A DNA stretch of 64,000 nucleotides from Marinomonas alcarazii (GTDB lineage: Bacteria > Pseudomonadota > Gammaproteobacteria > Pseudomonadales > Marinomonadaceae), in NCBI RefSeq assembly GCF_003208215.1, contig NZ_QKLW01000002.1, forward strand, positions 499,577 to 563,576. The letters are read 5' to 3'. The notes under the pieces are model-generated. The model did not search any database, was not told the DNA's origin, and was given only the letters and a program-made list of their open reading frames with translations. The translations under genes and the position numbers were made by a program. Every line of letters begins with the position of its first letter. The stretch's first letter is position 1. Shown here piece by piece: positions 1-9,842 of this stretch.

Positions 1-1158
1 GTCGGCTTCAGCTTTTTCATCCGCTGTGCCTCTTTTCATAGTATCTACAAGCATAGAACAATAATGAATCAGAGCACGACCACCTTCCGCAAAAGCTTTT
101 TGGGTCAGTAGCATACGGCGTACGTCAGGGTGAACAATAATAGGGTCCGCTGCTTTTTCTGGTGCTTTTGGCCCAGATAAAGCACGCATTTGCAGACGGT
201 CTTTAGCGTAAGCAACAGAATTTTGTAACGCCCACTCTGCATGCGCCAAACCTTGTAACGCTGTACCAAGACGAGCGGCGTTCATGAAAGTGAACATGCA
301 ATTTAAGCCACGGTTAGGCTCGCCAATTAGAAAGCCTTTCGCACCATCAAAATTCATGACGCAAGTCGCGTTACCATGAATACCCATTTTGTGTTCAATA
401 GAACCACAAGACACTTGGTTGCGATCTGCCACTTCTCCAGCGTCGTCAACATTGTGTTTTGGCACAATGAACAGGGAAATACCTTTCGTGCCAGCAGGGG
501 CGTCAGGCAAGCGAGCCAATACGATATGGACAATATTGTCAGCCATATCGTGTTCACCTGCGGAGATAAAGATTTTAGTACCTGTAATGGCGTAGCTACC
601 GTCATCTTGTGGCTCTGCTTTGGTTTTCAACATACCAAGATCAGTACCACAATGAGGTTCAGTCAGACACATGGTGCCTGTCCACTCACCAGAAACAAGT
701 TTTGTTAAGTAGGTTTGTTTTTGCTCATCCGTACCATGTAGCTCGATGGTATTCATCGCGCCATGGCTTAATCCTGGGTACATGCCCCACGACCAGTTTG
801 ATGTGGCGATCATTTCTGTCACCATCATACCAAGAGAATCTGGTAAACCTTGTCCACCGACTTCTTCAGGATGAGACAACGAAGGCCAGCCACCTTCAAC
901 ATACTGCTGATAGGCTTCTTTAAAACCTTCAGGTGTTGTTACAACACCATCTTTAAACTGACAACCTTGTTGATCACCAACACGGTTTAGAGGAGAAAGC
1001 ACTCGCTCGGCAAATTTAGCACCCTCTTCAAGAATCGCTGCCACCATATCCGGCGTCGCTTCTTCGGCACCTGGCAATTTTGCGTAGTGTCCATGAAAGT
1101 CGAGAACTTCTTCTGTGACGAATTTAATATCGCGTAACGGAGCTTTATATTCAGGCAT
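1..1158 (-). CDS. Acyl-CoA dehydrogenase, FadE-like (C-terminus outside window)
   Basis: An open frame of 386 codons starts at an ATG at 1158 behind the ribosome-binding sequence AAGAGGTC and runs off the left edge, so the C-terminal part is missing. The translation (MPEYKAPLRDIKF...) carries the acyl-CoA dehydrogenase signature LTEPHCGTDLG near residue 160 and a later segment KMGIHGNATCVMNFDGA typical of the middle beta domain. Such enzymes use FAD to oxidise acyl-CoA to trans-2-enoyl-CoA in fatty-acid beta-oxidation. The N-terminal extension before the alpha domain matches the roughly 600-residue class rather than the 380-residue class. Substrate length cannot be read from the sequence. Confidence 0.9.
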   Translation of the reverse strand, partial: MPEYKAPLRDIKFVTEEVLDFHGHYAKLPGAEEATPDMVAAILEEGAKFAERVLSPLNRVGDQQGCQFKDGVVTTPEGFKEAYQQYVEGGWPSLSHPEEVGGQGLPDSLGMMVTEMIATSNWSWGMYPGLSHGAMNTIELHGTDEQKQTYLTKLVSGEWTGTMCLTEPHCGTDLGMLKTKAEPQDDGSYAITGTKIFISAGEHDMADNIVHIVLARLPDAPAGTKGISLFIVPKHNVDDAGEVADRNQVSCGSIEHKMGIHGNATCVMNFDGAKGFLIGEPNRGLNCMFTFMNAARLGTALQGLAHAEWALQNSVAYAKDRLQMRALSGPKAPEKAADPIIVHPDVRRMLLTQKAFAEGGRALIHYCSMLVDTMKRGTADEKAEAD

Positions 1159-1368
1159 GGCCTATGACCTCTTATTGTTTTTATCCATCTGTCCCAATTG
1201 GAACCTCTTATGTTAGAAAGGTTCCTCTATAAGAGACATTCTCTCAATAACAAAAGGTGCCAAAGTTAATGACAAAATAAACCAAGACCGCATTTATTTG
1301 TTTCAAACTGAGTTTTTTGTGAATAAAGGCAATCAATAAGGCGAACCTAAAAAAACAGCATCATGCCG

Positions 1369-2406
1369 CTAAATTAACGCCTCACAGCATAGTTTTACCT
1401 GATCAGGCCATTTTTCATCAATACTACCGATTACTTCCATCTTACTAACTTCCCGCCACGGGGCGACAGTCGAGACAACTTCGCCACGCGCAACATTGAC
1501 AAAAACAGCCTCATACAAATTGAGGGCAAACACACCTTTCACTCGGTAAACACCCTCTTGCAATGCAATTAGACGAATCATCGACAACAGCGTTTCACTG
1601 TCAGTGTATTCACCAAGGGCCCAGTGCCAACCCAAAACCTGCATAGAATCTTGTTGTTTTTGATAGTAATGGCGTCCGCTAAAATTCAGCGCTTTTTTTG
1701 TTTCTTTGTCTAAATCGGAACTCGGCAAATGACTCTGGCTTAAATCTCTACCGCGTATATAAGAGTGATTGGTAAAACGGGGGGAAGTCACAGCGTCCTT
1801 CAAACCAACATCTAACTTTTCAGCCTCTAATTCCATTGGATCAGATTGAAAAACCACAGGGAGCGATGATGACACAAACAAATGACTTAAATATTGATCT
1901 ACAGCATCAAAATCCTGCGACTGATAACGGTCCACATGACTTAATACAACGCCATGTGCAGACTCGATTTGATCTTTAAAAATAGCGTGTTTGGTATAAC
2001 GTTCATCATGAAGAGTGCGAGCATCTAGGACGCAAAATACGCCACTAAGCAACAACACATCACGATAAATATCACCGCGCAATTGTTGAATGATTTGCTT
2101 AGGATGACCAAGGCCGGAAGGCTCGATAAAAATGCGATCAGGGTTATGTTGGCGAATTAATTGGTTCAACCCCTGCTGAAACGCAGCCGACGTTGTGCAA
2201 CACACACAACCACCAGCCACCTCTGTAATGGCAACGCCTAAGTCCGAGTAAAATGCCCCATCTAAGCCAATGTCACCGAACTCGTTTACCAGTACAGCCC
2301 ATCGCTCATTAATTGGTGACTGCTCTAGCAAATGATGAATTAACGTCGTTTTACCTGCGCCTAAAAACCCCGTTACCAATGTAACTTTTATTCCTTGATA
2401 ACGCAT
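1369..2406 (-). CDS. CobW/COG0523 family GTPase, metallochaperone-like
   Basis: The 345-residue product begins with a P-loop (GFLGAGKTTL, residues 13-22) and has the family hallmark CxCC metal-binding motif (GGCVCC, about residue 66), followed by the EPSGLGHP segment that serves as Walker B and switch region. A shortened CobW C-terminal domain follows. Members are GTPases that deliver or sense zinc or other metals in the cytoplasm; the specific metal is not visible. The expected NKxD guanine-specificity motif appears as SHVD, a divergence also seen in relatives. It is followed after about 35 bp by the DUF481 gene on the same strand, so the two may be cotranscribed. Confidence 0.88.
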   Translation of the reverse strand: MRYQGIKVTLVTGFLGAGKTTLIHHLLEQSPINERWAVLVNEFGDIGLDGAFYSDLGVAITEVAGGCVCCTTSAAFQQGLNQLIRQHNPDRIFIEPSGLGHPKQIIQQLRGDIYRDVLLLSGVFCVLDARTLHDERYTKHAIFKDQIESAHGVVLSHVDRYQSQDFDAVDQYLSHLFVSSSLPVVFQSDPMELEAEKLDVGLKDAVTSPRFTNHSYIRGRDLSQSHLPSSDLDKETKKALNFSGRHYYQKQQDSMQVLGWHWALGEYTDSETLLSMIRLIALQEGVYRVKGVFALNLYEAVFVNVARGEVVSTVAPWREVSKMEVIGSIDEKWPDQVKLCCEALI

Positions 2407-2440
2407 GTGCTGACAATCTCAATTGTTTGTAGGAATGACA

Positions 2441-3193
2441 CTAGAAAGAATAAGAGAAAATAACACTTGCGATGCCATCAGTCTTCTTTTTATCTTCTAA
2501 TGCGATGCTATTATGGGTAAGGCTATAAACGGCTTTCATTTGCAGGTTATCCCTAAGTTTTACATTAAAAGAGGTTTCAGATTTAGACGTAGAGTTTTTA
2601 TCACTCTCTAGAGCGGTATCGGTACTTATGCCCTGTTGAAACGTCACATTAGGGTTAATTTCATATTCATATTGAAGCTCAATATGAATAATCGCATTTT
2701 TTTCCTCTTCCCCTGCATCTGTTTGACTAAACGAGTAACCTGGCCCAGCGCTGTAATCTAAAAAAGAAGACTCATCCTCATATATTCGGCCGGAATAACC
2801 AACTGACAAAGTGTTTTGATACTCGTAGCCACTAAACCTATCATCAGTGTAAGAACCATAAACAAACACCGAACTATTCTCCTTGGCTAGTTTATAGTCA
2901 CTCTGGGCAGACAAAAACGTTTTATGGGCCGTTGTTTGGGTCTCTTCATCGTCATTATTTTTTCCGCGTTTATATAAAACGTCTGCTTGGTATTTTGCTT
3001 TCCACTCTCTAAAATCTTGTTTTATTGTTGCTTTAGTCTTCAAAGCAGTACTTTGCATATTGCCAGTCGTGGAGATAAGCCCTAATTCAAGCTCTAGGCT
3101 TAAGGGCTCTAGCGGTACAGATGACTTCTCAGCGTAACTTAATGTCGCGAAGCAAGCCCCAAAGGCAAGTACCACAATTCTCAAAGGCTTCAT
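2441..3193 (-). CDS. DUF481 (YdiY-like) outer-membrane beta-barrel protein
   Basis: This 250-residue protein has a signal peptide (MKPLRIVVLAFGACFATLSYA) and then alternating polar/aromatic strands ending in a C-terminal phenylalanine (IFSYSF), the mark of a Bam-assembled outer-membrane barrel. The motif LGLISTTGNMQS and repeated YSG/YSF strands match DUF481, the family of E. coli YdiY, described as salt-induced outer-membrane proteins. No enzymatic residues are evident. The start codon at 3193 is the only Met giving an intact signal peptide. Confidence 0.82.
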   Translation of the reverse strand: MKPLRIVVLAFGACFATLSYAEKSSVPLEPLSLELELGLISTTGNMQSTALKTKATIKQDFREWKAKYQADVLYKRGKNNDDEETQTTAHKTFLSAQSDYKLAKENSSVFVYGSYTDDRFSGYEYQNTLSVGYSGRIYEDESSFLDYSAGPGYSFSQTDAGEEEKNAIIHIELQYEYEINPNVTFQQGISTDTALESDKNSTSKSETSFNVKLRDNLQMKAVYSLTHNSIALEDKKKTDGIASVIFSYSF

Positions 3194-3421
3194 CTGGATG
3201 CATTCCCTCTATCTCATCAAACAAATTTCATTCTGGCGACAAAGAAACCGTACGGAAGGTCTTAATTGTTAAAATAGACTTTTACCTTCTTTCCAAATAA
3301 CGCCATTAGATTGAAATGATATTTTTGCATTGATAGCAGACCATCACAGTCAACTTACTGTTAACTATATGAAAAATATTGGATAAGAAAACGACCAAAC
3401 AAACATGCTGACACAACGCAT

Positions 3422-3952
3422 TCAAATGCTATTGCGAACCTTTACATTGTTATTCACGTCTTTGCTTTGACGGATAAGCTCATCTCCTGCATCTGCACGG
3501 TCAGATTTCGCCAAGCGATCATAGAGTAATACATTGACTGAAGCGGCAAGATTCATACAGCCAATAGTGGGAACAAAGACCACATAGTCAGCGCGGTCGA
3601 CGACTTTCTGATCAATAGTCCCATCTTCTGGCCCAAAGATGTACAACGCTTTTTCAGGGTGTATGAAGTGTGGCAAGGGCGTTGCGCCTTGAATTAAATC
3701 AACGCACACAATCTTGGTTCCTTCCTCTACCGCCTCTATCATGGTTGTCACACCAAGTGATTCAATATTTATTAACGGAATAGAAGACGACGCTTTTTTG
3801 GTGTCGGTAGACATTTTCGAAGCACGATCATAACGTTGGCCCGAGTACAAAACTTGGTTGACCTGATAACAACCAGCGGCTCTCATAACAGAACCAACAT
3901 TGGAAATACTTTTAGGATTGGTTAGCCCTATAGACACGAACTCTTTTTTCAT
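3422..3952 (-). CDS. TrmH/SpoU-family RNA 2'-O-methyltransferase
   Basis: The 176-residue product shows the three SpoU motifs: motif 1 NPKSISNVGSVMRAA (residues 12-26, with the conserved N and R), motif 2 LYIFGPEDGTI (about 108-118), and motif 3 VPTIGCMNLAASVNVLLYD (about 131-149). These build the trefoil-knot SAM site. It lacks the N-terminal RNA-binding domain of RlmB and TsnR, so its target RNA is undetermined. The C-terminal tail is charged and probably disordered. It stands alone, with no strong ribosome-binding site ahead of the ATG. Confidence 0.88.
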   Translation of the reverse strand: MKKEFVSIGLTNPKSISNVGSVMRAAGCYQVNQVLYSGQRYDRASKMSTDTKKASSSIPLINIESLGVTTMIEAVEEGTKIVCVDLIQGATPLPHFIHPEKALYIFGPEDGTIDQKVVDRADYVVFVPTIGCMNLAASVNVLLYDRLAKSDRADAGDELIRQSKDVNNNVKVRNSI

Positions 3953-4083
3953 CGAAGATTTACTACACTAGTATTGACAGAGATTCGGCATAATAACACT
4001 TTTCGCCACCACAACGGCCTGAATAAATAACCTAACTTCACCACACAATGACGGCCATTCACTTACCTTAGTCAGGGAAAAGC

Positions 4084-4944
4084 ATGAAACTTCTCAAGAA
4101 ATTTGGCCTTACTTTACTCGCTGCTGCCAGCTTCCAAACTCAAGCAGCTTCCGTTTGGAAAGTGACTTCTGGTGCCAACACACTTTATATTGGCGGCACT
4201 ATTCACCTGCTCACACCTCAGGACTACCCGCTCCCTAAAGAATACGAACAAGCTTACCAAGCAGCCAATAAGATAGTATTTGAAACCAATATGGACACCA
4301 TAAGCCAACCGGGATTTAAACAAAAAATGCAGGAAGCGCTGTCCTATTCGGATGGCACGACCATCGACGAAATTCTATCCGCTGACACATTTAGCTCGCT
4401 TAAAGCCTATCTAGATAGCCGACAAATCCCTATCACAGCAGTACAAAACCTCAAACCAAGCGCGCTGGCTATTTCACTTAGCCTAATCGAACTCAAGTAC
4501 CTCGGATTTACCAGTGAGGGGGTTGATCAGTTTTATGCACAAAAAGCTCAGAAAGACCAAAAAGCCCAAGGTTGGCTAGAAGAACCAGAGACACAAATAG
4601 ACGTACTGAAAGACCTACAAGAACAAGACAACAACGCGGTAATTAACTACGCACTTGACGATATCAAAGACATGCAAAAAACCATGACAGATCTACGTGA
4701 AAGCTGGCGAAAAGGCGATGTAGAAACCATGGCAAAAATAGAACTAGAAGACTTTCAAACAGACTACCCAGACATTTATCACTCATTATTAGTGAAGCGA
4801 AACAACCTATGGATACCACAAATTGAAAACATGCTAAACGACGATAACGTCGAATTTATTATGGTGGGCGCCATGCATCTGGCCGGTCCAGACAGCCTAC
4901 TGAAAAAACTCAAAGCCAGTGGTTACCAAGTCACACGGTTATAG
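4084..4944 (+). CDS. TraB/GumN family protein with signal peptide
   Basis: The 286-residue protein starts with a signal peptide (MKLLKKFGLTLLAAASFQTQA) and then shows the family hallmark GGTIHLL near residue 37 and the partner motif GAMHLAGPDSLL near residue 258. The two GxxH elements are proposed to form a metal-binding active site related to the Tiki/EreA-like fold. It is likely periplasmic. Substrate and process are unknown for bacterial members. It is monocistronic, with a GC-poor intergenic region on either side. Confidence 0.83.
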   Translation: MKLLKKFGLTLLAAASFQTQAASVWKVTSGANTLYIGGTIHLLTPQDYPLPKEYEQAYQAANKIVFETNMDTISQPGFKQKMQEALSYSDGTTIDEILSADTFSSLKAYLDSRQIPITAVQNLKPSALAISLSLIELKYLGFTSEGVDQFYAQKAQKDQKAQGWLEEPETQIDVLKDLQEQDNNAVINYALDDIKDMQKTMTDLRESWRKGDVETMAKIELEDFQTDYPDIYHSLLVKRNNLWIPQIENMLNDDNVEFIMVGAMHLAGPDSLLKKLKASGYQVTRL

Positions 4945-5155
4945 TTTTAACAAACTAAGCAACGCTCAGTACACCTAAAGAACACCCAAAAGCCAAGGAA
5001 TGGCCATTTTTTCGCTTATATTCAGTATAAAAGTGATTATTTGTTGCGATTTAGCTCCCAAATTTGACCTATTTTTTTTATACTTGCGCCCGAAATAAGA
5101 GACTGACCAAATGATCAGTTAATACACTTCCCTCGGTGAATATTAAGGTCCCCTC

Positions 5156-6448
5156 ATGCTCGAACGTTATTTTCAACTAAAAGCGCACAACACCACGGTA
5201 CGCAATGAAGTTGTTGGTGGTATCACAACCTTCCTAACAATGGCCTACATTATTTTCGTTAACCCTTCTATTCTTGCCCAAGCTGGCATGGACCAAGGCG
5301 CAGTATTTGTTGCGACCTGTCTTGCTGCCGCTGTTGGTTGCTTGATTATGGGGTTATACGCAAACTACCCAATCGCCCTAGCTCCAGGAATGGGACTCAA
5401 TGCTTTTTTCACCTACGGTGTAGTATTAGGCATGGGCTACACTTGGGAACAAGCTCTAGGCGCAGTTTTCCTATCCGGTATTCTTTTCATCTTTATCAGT
5501 ATTTTTCGAATTCGCGAATGGGTTATTAACGCCATTCCGTCTTCGCTTAAACTTGGCATCGCTGCGGGTATCGGTCTTTTCCTAGCCATGATTGCATTGC
5601 AAAACTCAGGCATCATTGTGAAAAACCCTGCAACTATAGTGTCAATGGGTGATCTTTCTTCTCCCTCTGCTATCTATGGTCTACTAGGCTTTTTTGTTAT
5701 TTGTGCTTTAGCGTACTTAAACGTGACTGGTGCAGTAATGATCGGCATCCTTTTTGTGACTGTCTTATCTATGCTATTTGGTCAAAATGAATTTGGTGGC
5801 TTAATCTCTACACCACCTTCCATTGCACCAACATTCCTAGCAATGGACATCGAAGGTGCTTTCCAAATAAGCATGTTAAGTGTCATTTTCGCTTTCTTCT
5901 TCGTCGATTTATTTGACACATCAGGCACTCTAATCGGTGTTGGCCAACGTGGTGGCCTACTAGACAAAGACGGCAAACTGCCTCGTTTGAAAAAAGCGTT
6001 ATTGGCTGACTCTGGCGCAACAGTTGCAGGTGCAGCATTGGGCACGTCTTCTACAACAAGTTACATTGAAAGCGCATCTGGCGTTGCTGCTGGCGGCCGT
6101 ACTGGCTTAACCGCTGTGGTTGTGGCTTTATTGTTTATCCTTAGCTTATTCTTCGCACCACTAGCTGGTTCTATTCCTGCTTACGCTACTGCAGGCGCTC
6201 TGATGTACGTAGCAGTACTAATGACAAGCAGTCTAGCTAAAGTTGACTGGGATGACATTACAGAAGCGGCGCCAGTGTTAATCGCGGCCTTCACAATGCC
6301 ACTAACCTACTCAATCGCAGATGGTATCGCGTTATCTTTTATTAGTTACGCCGTTATCAAACTGCTATCAGGCCAAGGCAAACAAGTTGGTGTTGCGGTT
6401 TATCTACTAGCGGCTTTGTTTATCGCTAAATTCTTTATCTTCGTCTAA
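5156..6448 (+). CDS. NCS2/AzgA-type purine permease
   Basis: The 430-residue polytopic inner-membrane protein has about 12-14 hydrophobic segments. Its N-terminus (RNEVVGGITTFLTMAYIIFVNP) and the motif APGMGLNAFF (about residue 76) belong to the AzgA-like branch of purine/proton symporters that contains E. coli AdeP/AdeQ and GhxP/GhxQ. The segment DLFDTSGTLIGV (about 251) and GTSSTTSYIES (about 300) are the substrate-site signatures. It would import adenine or guanine/hypoxanthine; the exact base cannot be told. A half-palindromic element ACTGA-N8-TCAGT around 5100-5122 lies upstream. A strong terminator follows. Confidence 0.92.
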   Translation: MLERYFQLKAHNTTVRNEVVGGITTFLTMAYIIFVNPSILAQAGMDQGAVFVATCLAAAVGCLIMGLYANYPIALAPGMGLNAFFTYGVVLGMGYTWEQALGAVFLSGILFIFISIFRIREWVINAIPSSLKLGIAAGIGLFLAMIALQNSGIIVKNPATIVSMGDLSSPSAIYGLLGFFVICALAYLNVTGAVMIGILFVTVLSMLFGQNEFGGLISTPPSIAPTFLAMDIEGAFQISMLSVIFAFFFVDLFDTSGTLIGVGQRGGLLDKDGKLPRLKKALLADSGATVAGAALGTSSTTSYIESASGVAAGGRTGLTAVVVALLFILSLFFAPLAGSIPAYATAGALMYVAVLMTSSLAKVDWDDITEAAPVLIAAFTMPLTYSIADGIALSFISYAVIKLLSGQGKQVGVAVYLLAALFIAKFFIFV

Positions 6449-6476
6449 ACAAGACAAAGAAAGACCTATAAAAAAG

Positions 6477-6511
6477 CAGGAACAGAGGGCAACCTTGTTC
6501 CTGTTTTTTTT
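6477..6511 (+). terminator. Rho-independent terminator of the purine permease gene
   Basis: CAGGAACA and TGTTCCTG form a perfect 8-bp stem separated by 11 bases, followed directly by eight T residues. Confidence 0.9.
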
Positions 6512-6579
6512 CGGCTTCGCAAAATTCACAAACTACTATATGATGCGCCATCATTTTCCCCTCTCCAAGTGAACAAAAC

Positions 6580-7335
6580 ATGTCAGACAATGCGCTCTAC
6601 ACGGACTTATCCGGCTACTACGATTTAATGTGTGCCGATATTAACTATCAAGCACAAAGTAATAGCGCTCATAGGTTTCACCAAATTTTCGGCAATGGTG
6701 GTAAGCGCCATCTAGACTTGGCTTGTGGAACCGGACCACATATCCAGCATTTTCAGTATGAAGGCTATGAATGCAGTGGCTTAGACATTAATCAGCCAAT
6801 GTTAGATTTGGCTTTGCAGCGTTGCCCAGATGGACTCTTTACTCTAGGGAATATGTGCGATTACACGACAGCAGAACCCTATGATCTCATTACCTGTTTT
6901 CTTTATTCTATTCATTACAGTGGTAATTTGAACAACCTAAAAAGCTGTATAGAGAGCACTCATAAAGCGCTTAAAACTGGCGGGATATTTTGCTTCAACT
7001 CCGTAGACAAGAACCACATAGATAATACGCTATCGGCGAAACACAGCGTCGACTATGAAAACAGTATTTTTTCGTTTGGGTCTTCTTGGTTTTATCGAGG
7101 CGAAGGCGAACAACAAACTCTCAAGCTTAGCATTGATAAAACAACACTCGATCAAACCCAGCACTGGACAGATGAGCACCCAATGGTAGCGTTAAGTTTC
7201 ACAGAGCTGCAAAACCTTTTAGCACCGTATTTTGATGTTCATGTGTTTGAACACGAGCACGACAAAATCGTGGCTTGGGAACAGCTTTCTGGCAACGCTA
7301 TTTTTGTGTGTATCAAAAAAGAAAACGCGAATTGA
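6580..7335 (+). CDS. Class I SAM-dependent methyltransferase
   Basis: The 251-residue product has the SAM-binding motif I HLDLACGTGPHIQHF (about residues 45-59), the acidic ribose-binding loop GLDINQPMLDLA (about 68-79) and a motif IV-like segment YDLITCFLYSIHY. This places it with small-molecule methyltransferases of the Methyltransf_25 or _11 type. The substrate is not inferable. It sits alone between the permease terminator and a convergent small ORF 12 bp downstream. Confidence 0.85.
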   Translation: MSDNALYTDLSGYYDLMCADINYQAQSNSAHRFHQIFGNGGKRHLDLACGTGPHIQHFQYEGYECSGLDINQPMLDLALQRCPDGLFTLGNMCDYTTAEPYDLITCFLYSIHYSGNLNNLKSCIESTHKALKTGGIFCFNSVDKNHIDNTLSAKHSVDYENSIFSFGSSWFYRGEGEQQTLKLSIDKTTLDQTQHWTDEHPMVALSFTELQNLLAPYFDVHVFEHEHDKIVAWEQLSGNAIFVCIKKENAN

Positions 7336-7347
7336 CTCGAGGTATCA

Positions 7348-7563
7348 TTAATTCATCGAGCGATATTTCAAAATCAAACTAATAATTTCATGATCGCTAA
7401 CGGTAGAAGACAAGGACTCATTGATAGAGCGTCTTTGTGGTAAACGGATATTGAATTTACTTTTTAGTAATCCAACTACTTGCGAATCAGAATTAGGGTC
7501 AAAGGATTGACTGGCAAAAATACTAATGCGCTGTAAAAGGAACTCTTTTGCTGTATTTATCAT
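7348..7563 (-). CDS. Small conserved-looking protein, function unknown
   Basis: A 71-codon frame starts at ATG 7563 behind TAGGTAA, a reasonable ribosome-binding site. The product is soluble, lacks cysteines and signal peptide, and its composition looks like a folded helical protein (KEFLLQRISIF, VVGLLKSKFNI). I do not recognise a family. It converges with the methyltransferase gene and precedes, by 1.5 kb on the same strand, the cpxRA operon, but is too far downstream of cpxA in transcription order to be clearly cotranscribed. Confidence 0.55.
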   Translation of the reverse strand: MINTAKEFLLQRISIFASQSFDPNSDSQVVGLLKSKFNIRLPQRRSINESLSSTVSDHEIISLILKYRSMN

Positions 7564-7696
7564 GTATTACCTATAATTTTTGGGAAAGCTACAAAGCAGC
7601 GCACAGTAAAAAACCATAAACACCAGCCGAGCTTGCTTCTAATATGAGCCGGATTACTCACTTTGTCCACTAATGCTTTCCCTTAATTTGAAATTC

Positions 7697-9079
7697 TTAC
7701 TTCACATGCAAGGGCAATCTTATCTCAACCAACAATCCACCCAATGCGCTACGGGCTGCGTGAACGCTTCCCTGATGCTGACGAATAGCGTTTTCAGTAA
7801 TTGCCAAGCCCAAGCCTGTACCACCACTGTGCCTGTCTCGCGCGGTTGAAACACGATAAAAAGGCCGAAAAATGGAGTCCAGCTCATCATCAGGAACACC
7901 TTCACCATCGTCTTCCACTTGAATAAGCAAGGCATCTGCCTTAGCGTCTAAAGAAACTCGAATCTGATGTTCCCCATAATGGATCGCATTCCGAATAACA
8001 TTTTCTAAGGCACTCATTAATAATTCAGGGTGACAAACAATAAAACACTCAGGAATAGTAGAAACGCTCAGCACTTTTCCCATTTGCTCAGCTTCAAACT
8101 GGCTGTCTTCTAATAATTCACCACAAAGGCTAGAAAGCGGTTGAGCTTGACGATTCAAATGACTGTCCACTTGCATACTGGATAGCTCCAATAGCTTACC
8201 TATCATCTGCTCTAATCGCTGAGCTTCGGTATCAATGCGGGTCAAATCAGAACTTTCACCTAACTTTCTTCTTGCTAATGCTTGCGCCATTCTCAACCGA
8301 GTTAAAGGCGACCTAAGTTCATGGGAAATATCAGACAATAAGCGTTGTTGGCGGGAGATCATCATATTGACCGCCTCAACCATTTGGTTAAAGCTTGCCC
8401 CCGCCTGACGAAATTCAGACGTACCTTTTTCAAGCTCTGGATCGATTTCAAATACCCCCTGCGCCACTCGTTGCGCGGCCTTCTCCAACCGACGCGCAGG
8501 CTGACTTAACGCCCATGCCAACCAAAGCAACAAAGGCGTACTGACCAACATTACAGCCAATAGCAAGCGCAATGGATGATCAAATAATTGAATCAAAAAA
8601 TGTGGTGGCTCACTCCAACGGGTGCCAACATACAAAAAGTAATCCCCCTTCGCCAGACGAACAGGAAGCGGTCCCGAAATCATAGTTCGCCCATACAGCC
8701 TTTGTTGAGGGTTCTGGGGGTTATCAATCGTCGTGACAAAGTTGCGCAGCGCCTTATAACTAAAGTCTGGACGACGATCTGTGGTGATCACATTACCATC
8801 AAGATCGGTAATAAAAAGCCGTAATCTATTATCACCGCCTCGATGAGACCAAGCTTCCAAATGATGCAGCACAGACTCTATACTTTGCTCAGTGGCAAAA
8901 ACACGCTCAGCTCTGTCTCGAACTTCCAGCATCCGCTCATAATATGGGGGTGGAATATCACGAGGTTTGCGTGGGTCAAAGTGTGGCAAAGCCAAGACTG
9001 CCAAAATAACCAAACACATGGTGAACCAGAAAATAGCAAAGATGCGGCCATATAAACTGGTGATTTTGGGAAGCCTCAC
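7697..9079 (-). CDS. cpxA: Sensor histidine kinase CpxA
   Basis: The 460-residue membrane kinase has one transmembrane helix near residues 11-31, a periplasmic sensor domain, a second helix near 168-190, a HAMP linker (SQPARRLEKAA), the DHp H-box SDISHELRSPLTRLR (His about 249) and ATPase motifs N (ENVIRNAIHYG), G1 (VEDDGEGVPD), F (FRPFYR) and G2 (GGTGLGLAI). The length and the LRSPLTRLRMA helix match CpxA. It starts with GTG at 9079, and that G is also the last base of the cpxR stop codon TAG, a one-base overlap implying translational coupling. CpxA senses envelope stress and phosphorylates CpxR. Confidence 0.93.
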   Translation of the reverse strand: MRLPKITSLYGRIFAIFWFTMCLVILAVLALPHFDPRKPRDIPPPYYERMLEVRDRAERVFATEQSIESVLHHLEAWSHRGGDNRLRLFITDLDGNVITTDRRPDFSYKALRNFVTTIDNPQNPQQRLYGRTMISGPLPVRLAKGDYFLYVGTRWSEPPHFLIQLFDHPLRLLLAVMLVSTPLLLWLAWALSQPARRLEKAAQRVAQGVFEIDPELEKGTSEFRQAGASFNQMVEAVNMMISRQQRLLSDISHELRSPLTRLRMAQALARRKLGESSDLTRIDTEAQRLEQMIGKLLELSSMQVDSHLNRQAQPLSSLCGELLEDSQFEAEQMGKVLSVSTIPECFIVCHPELLMSALENVIRNAIHYGEHQIRVSLDAKADALLIQVEDDGEGVPDDELDSIFRPFYRVSTARDRHSGGTGLGLAITENAIRQHQGSVHAARSALGGLLVEIRLPLHVK

Positions 9080-9765
9080 TATTCGCCCTCCACCAGCAAA
9101 TAACCACGTCCACGCAAAGTTTTAATACGCGGCTTTGCATTAGGCCAATCAGGTAATTTTTTGCGCAGATTGGATACGTGCATATCAATCGCACGATCAA
9201 ACGCCGCCAGCCTTTTACCAAGCACGTCTAAACTTAGCTCTTCTTTCGTTAACACCTTACCTGGATGCAGTATGAAGTAATGCAGCAACGCAAACTCCGT
9301 ACTGGTCAAATCCAACAATTCACCGTTACAAAAAGCCTCTAAGCGTCCGGGATACAATTTAACATCCCGATACACGACTGCCTCATTTTGCGTCTGGCCT
9401 TTACTGGTTTGGGTGCGTCTGAGAATCGCTCTAATTCTTGCCAACAGTTCACGCTCACTAAAAGGCTTAGGTAAGTAATCATCTGCCCCCAACTCTAGGC
9501 CTATGACGCGATCGATTTCTTCTCCTTTGGCGGTCAGCATCAGCACAGGCACATCCCATTTTTCACGTAACTGCTTAAGCGTCTCAAAACCATTCAGTTT
9601 AGGCATCATCACATCAAGCAACACCAAATCGACGCTATCCTCCATGGTAGCCAAGCCCTCAATACCATCATAAGCGGTCGATACGACGCAGTTTTCAAAG
9701 GACAACACTTCCTTAAGCAAATCGCTCAACTCAACATCGTCATCAATAATCAAAATATGAGGCAT
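9079..9765 (-). CDS. cpxR: OmpR-family response regulator CpxR
   Basis: The 228-residue protein has a receiver domain with acidic pocket IIDDD, phospho-acceptor Asp in LVLLDVMMP (about residue 53), Thr in VLMLTAKG and the conserved Lys in LPKPFSERE, followed by a winged-helix DNA-binding domain ending RIKTLRGRGYLLV. Its gene order cpxR-cpxA, divergent from a cpxP-like gene, is the classic arrangement. A matching CpxR box lies in the divergent intergenic region, consistent with autoregulation. Confidence 0.95.
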   Translation of the reverse strand: MPHILIIDDDVELSDLLKEVLSFENCVVSTAYDGIEGLATMEDSVDLVLLDVMMPKLNGFETLKQLREKWDVPVLMLTAKGEEIDRVIGLELGADDYLPKPFSERELLARIRAILRRTQTSKGQTQNEAVVYRDVKLYPGRLEAFCNGELLDLTSTEFALLHYFILHPGKVLTKEELSLDVLGKRLAAFDRAIDMHVSNLRKKLPDWPNAKPRIKTLRGRGYLLVEGE

Positions 9766-9842
9766 GAAAAATCCCTAAAACAAGACGGACACAATAAATC
9801 AACAAACCCATTTTACGTCGAAAAACACACCGCAGCGTGGCA

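Noticed and set aside
5040..5155. Purine riboswitch upstream of the purine permease
   Set aside because: No conserved purine-aptamer junction sequences are visible and the leader is short; only a small inverted repeat is present.
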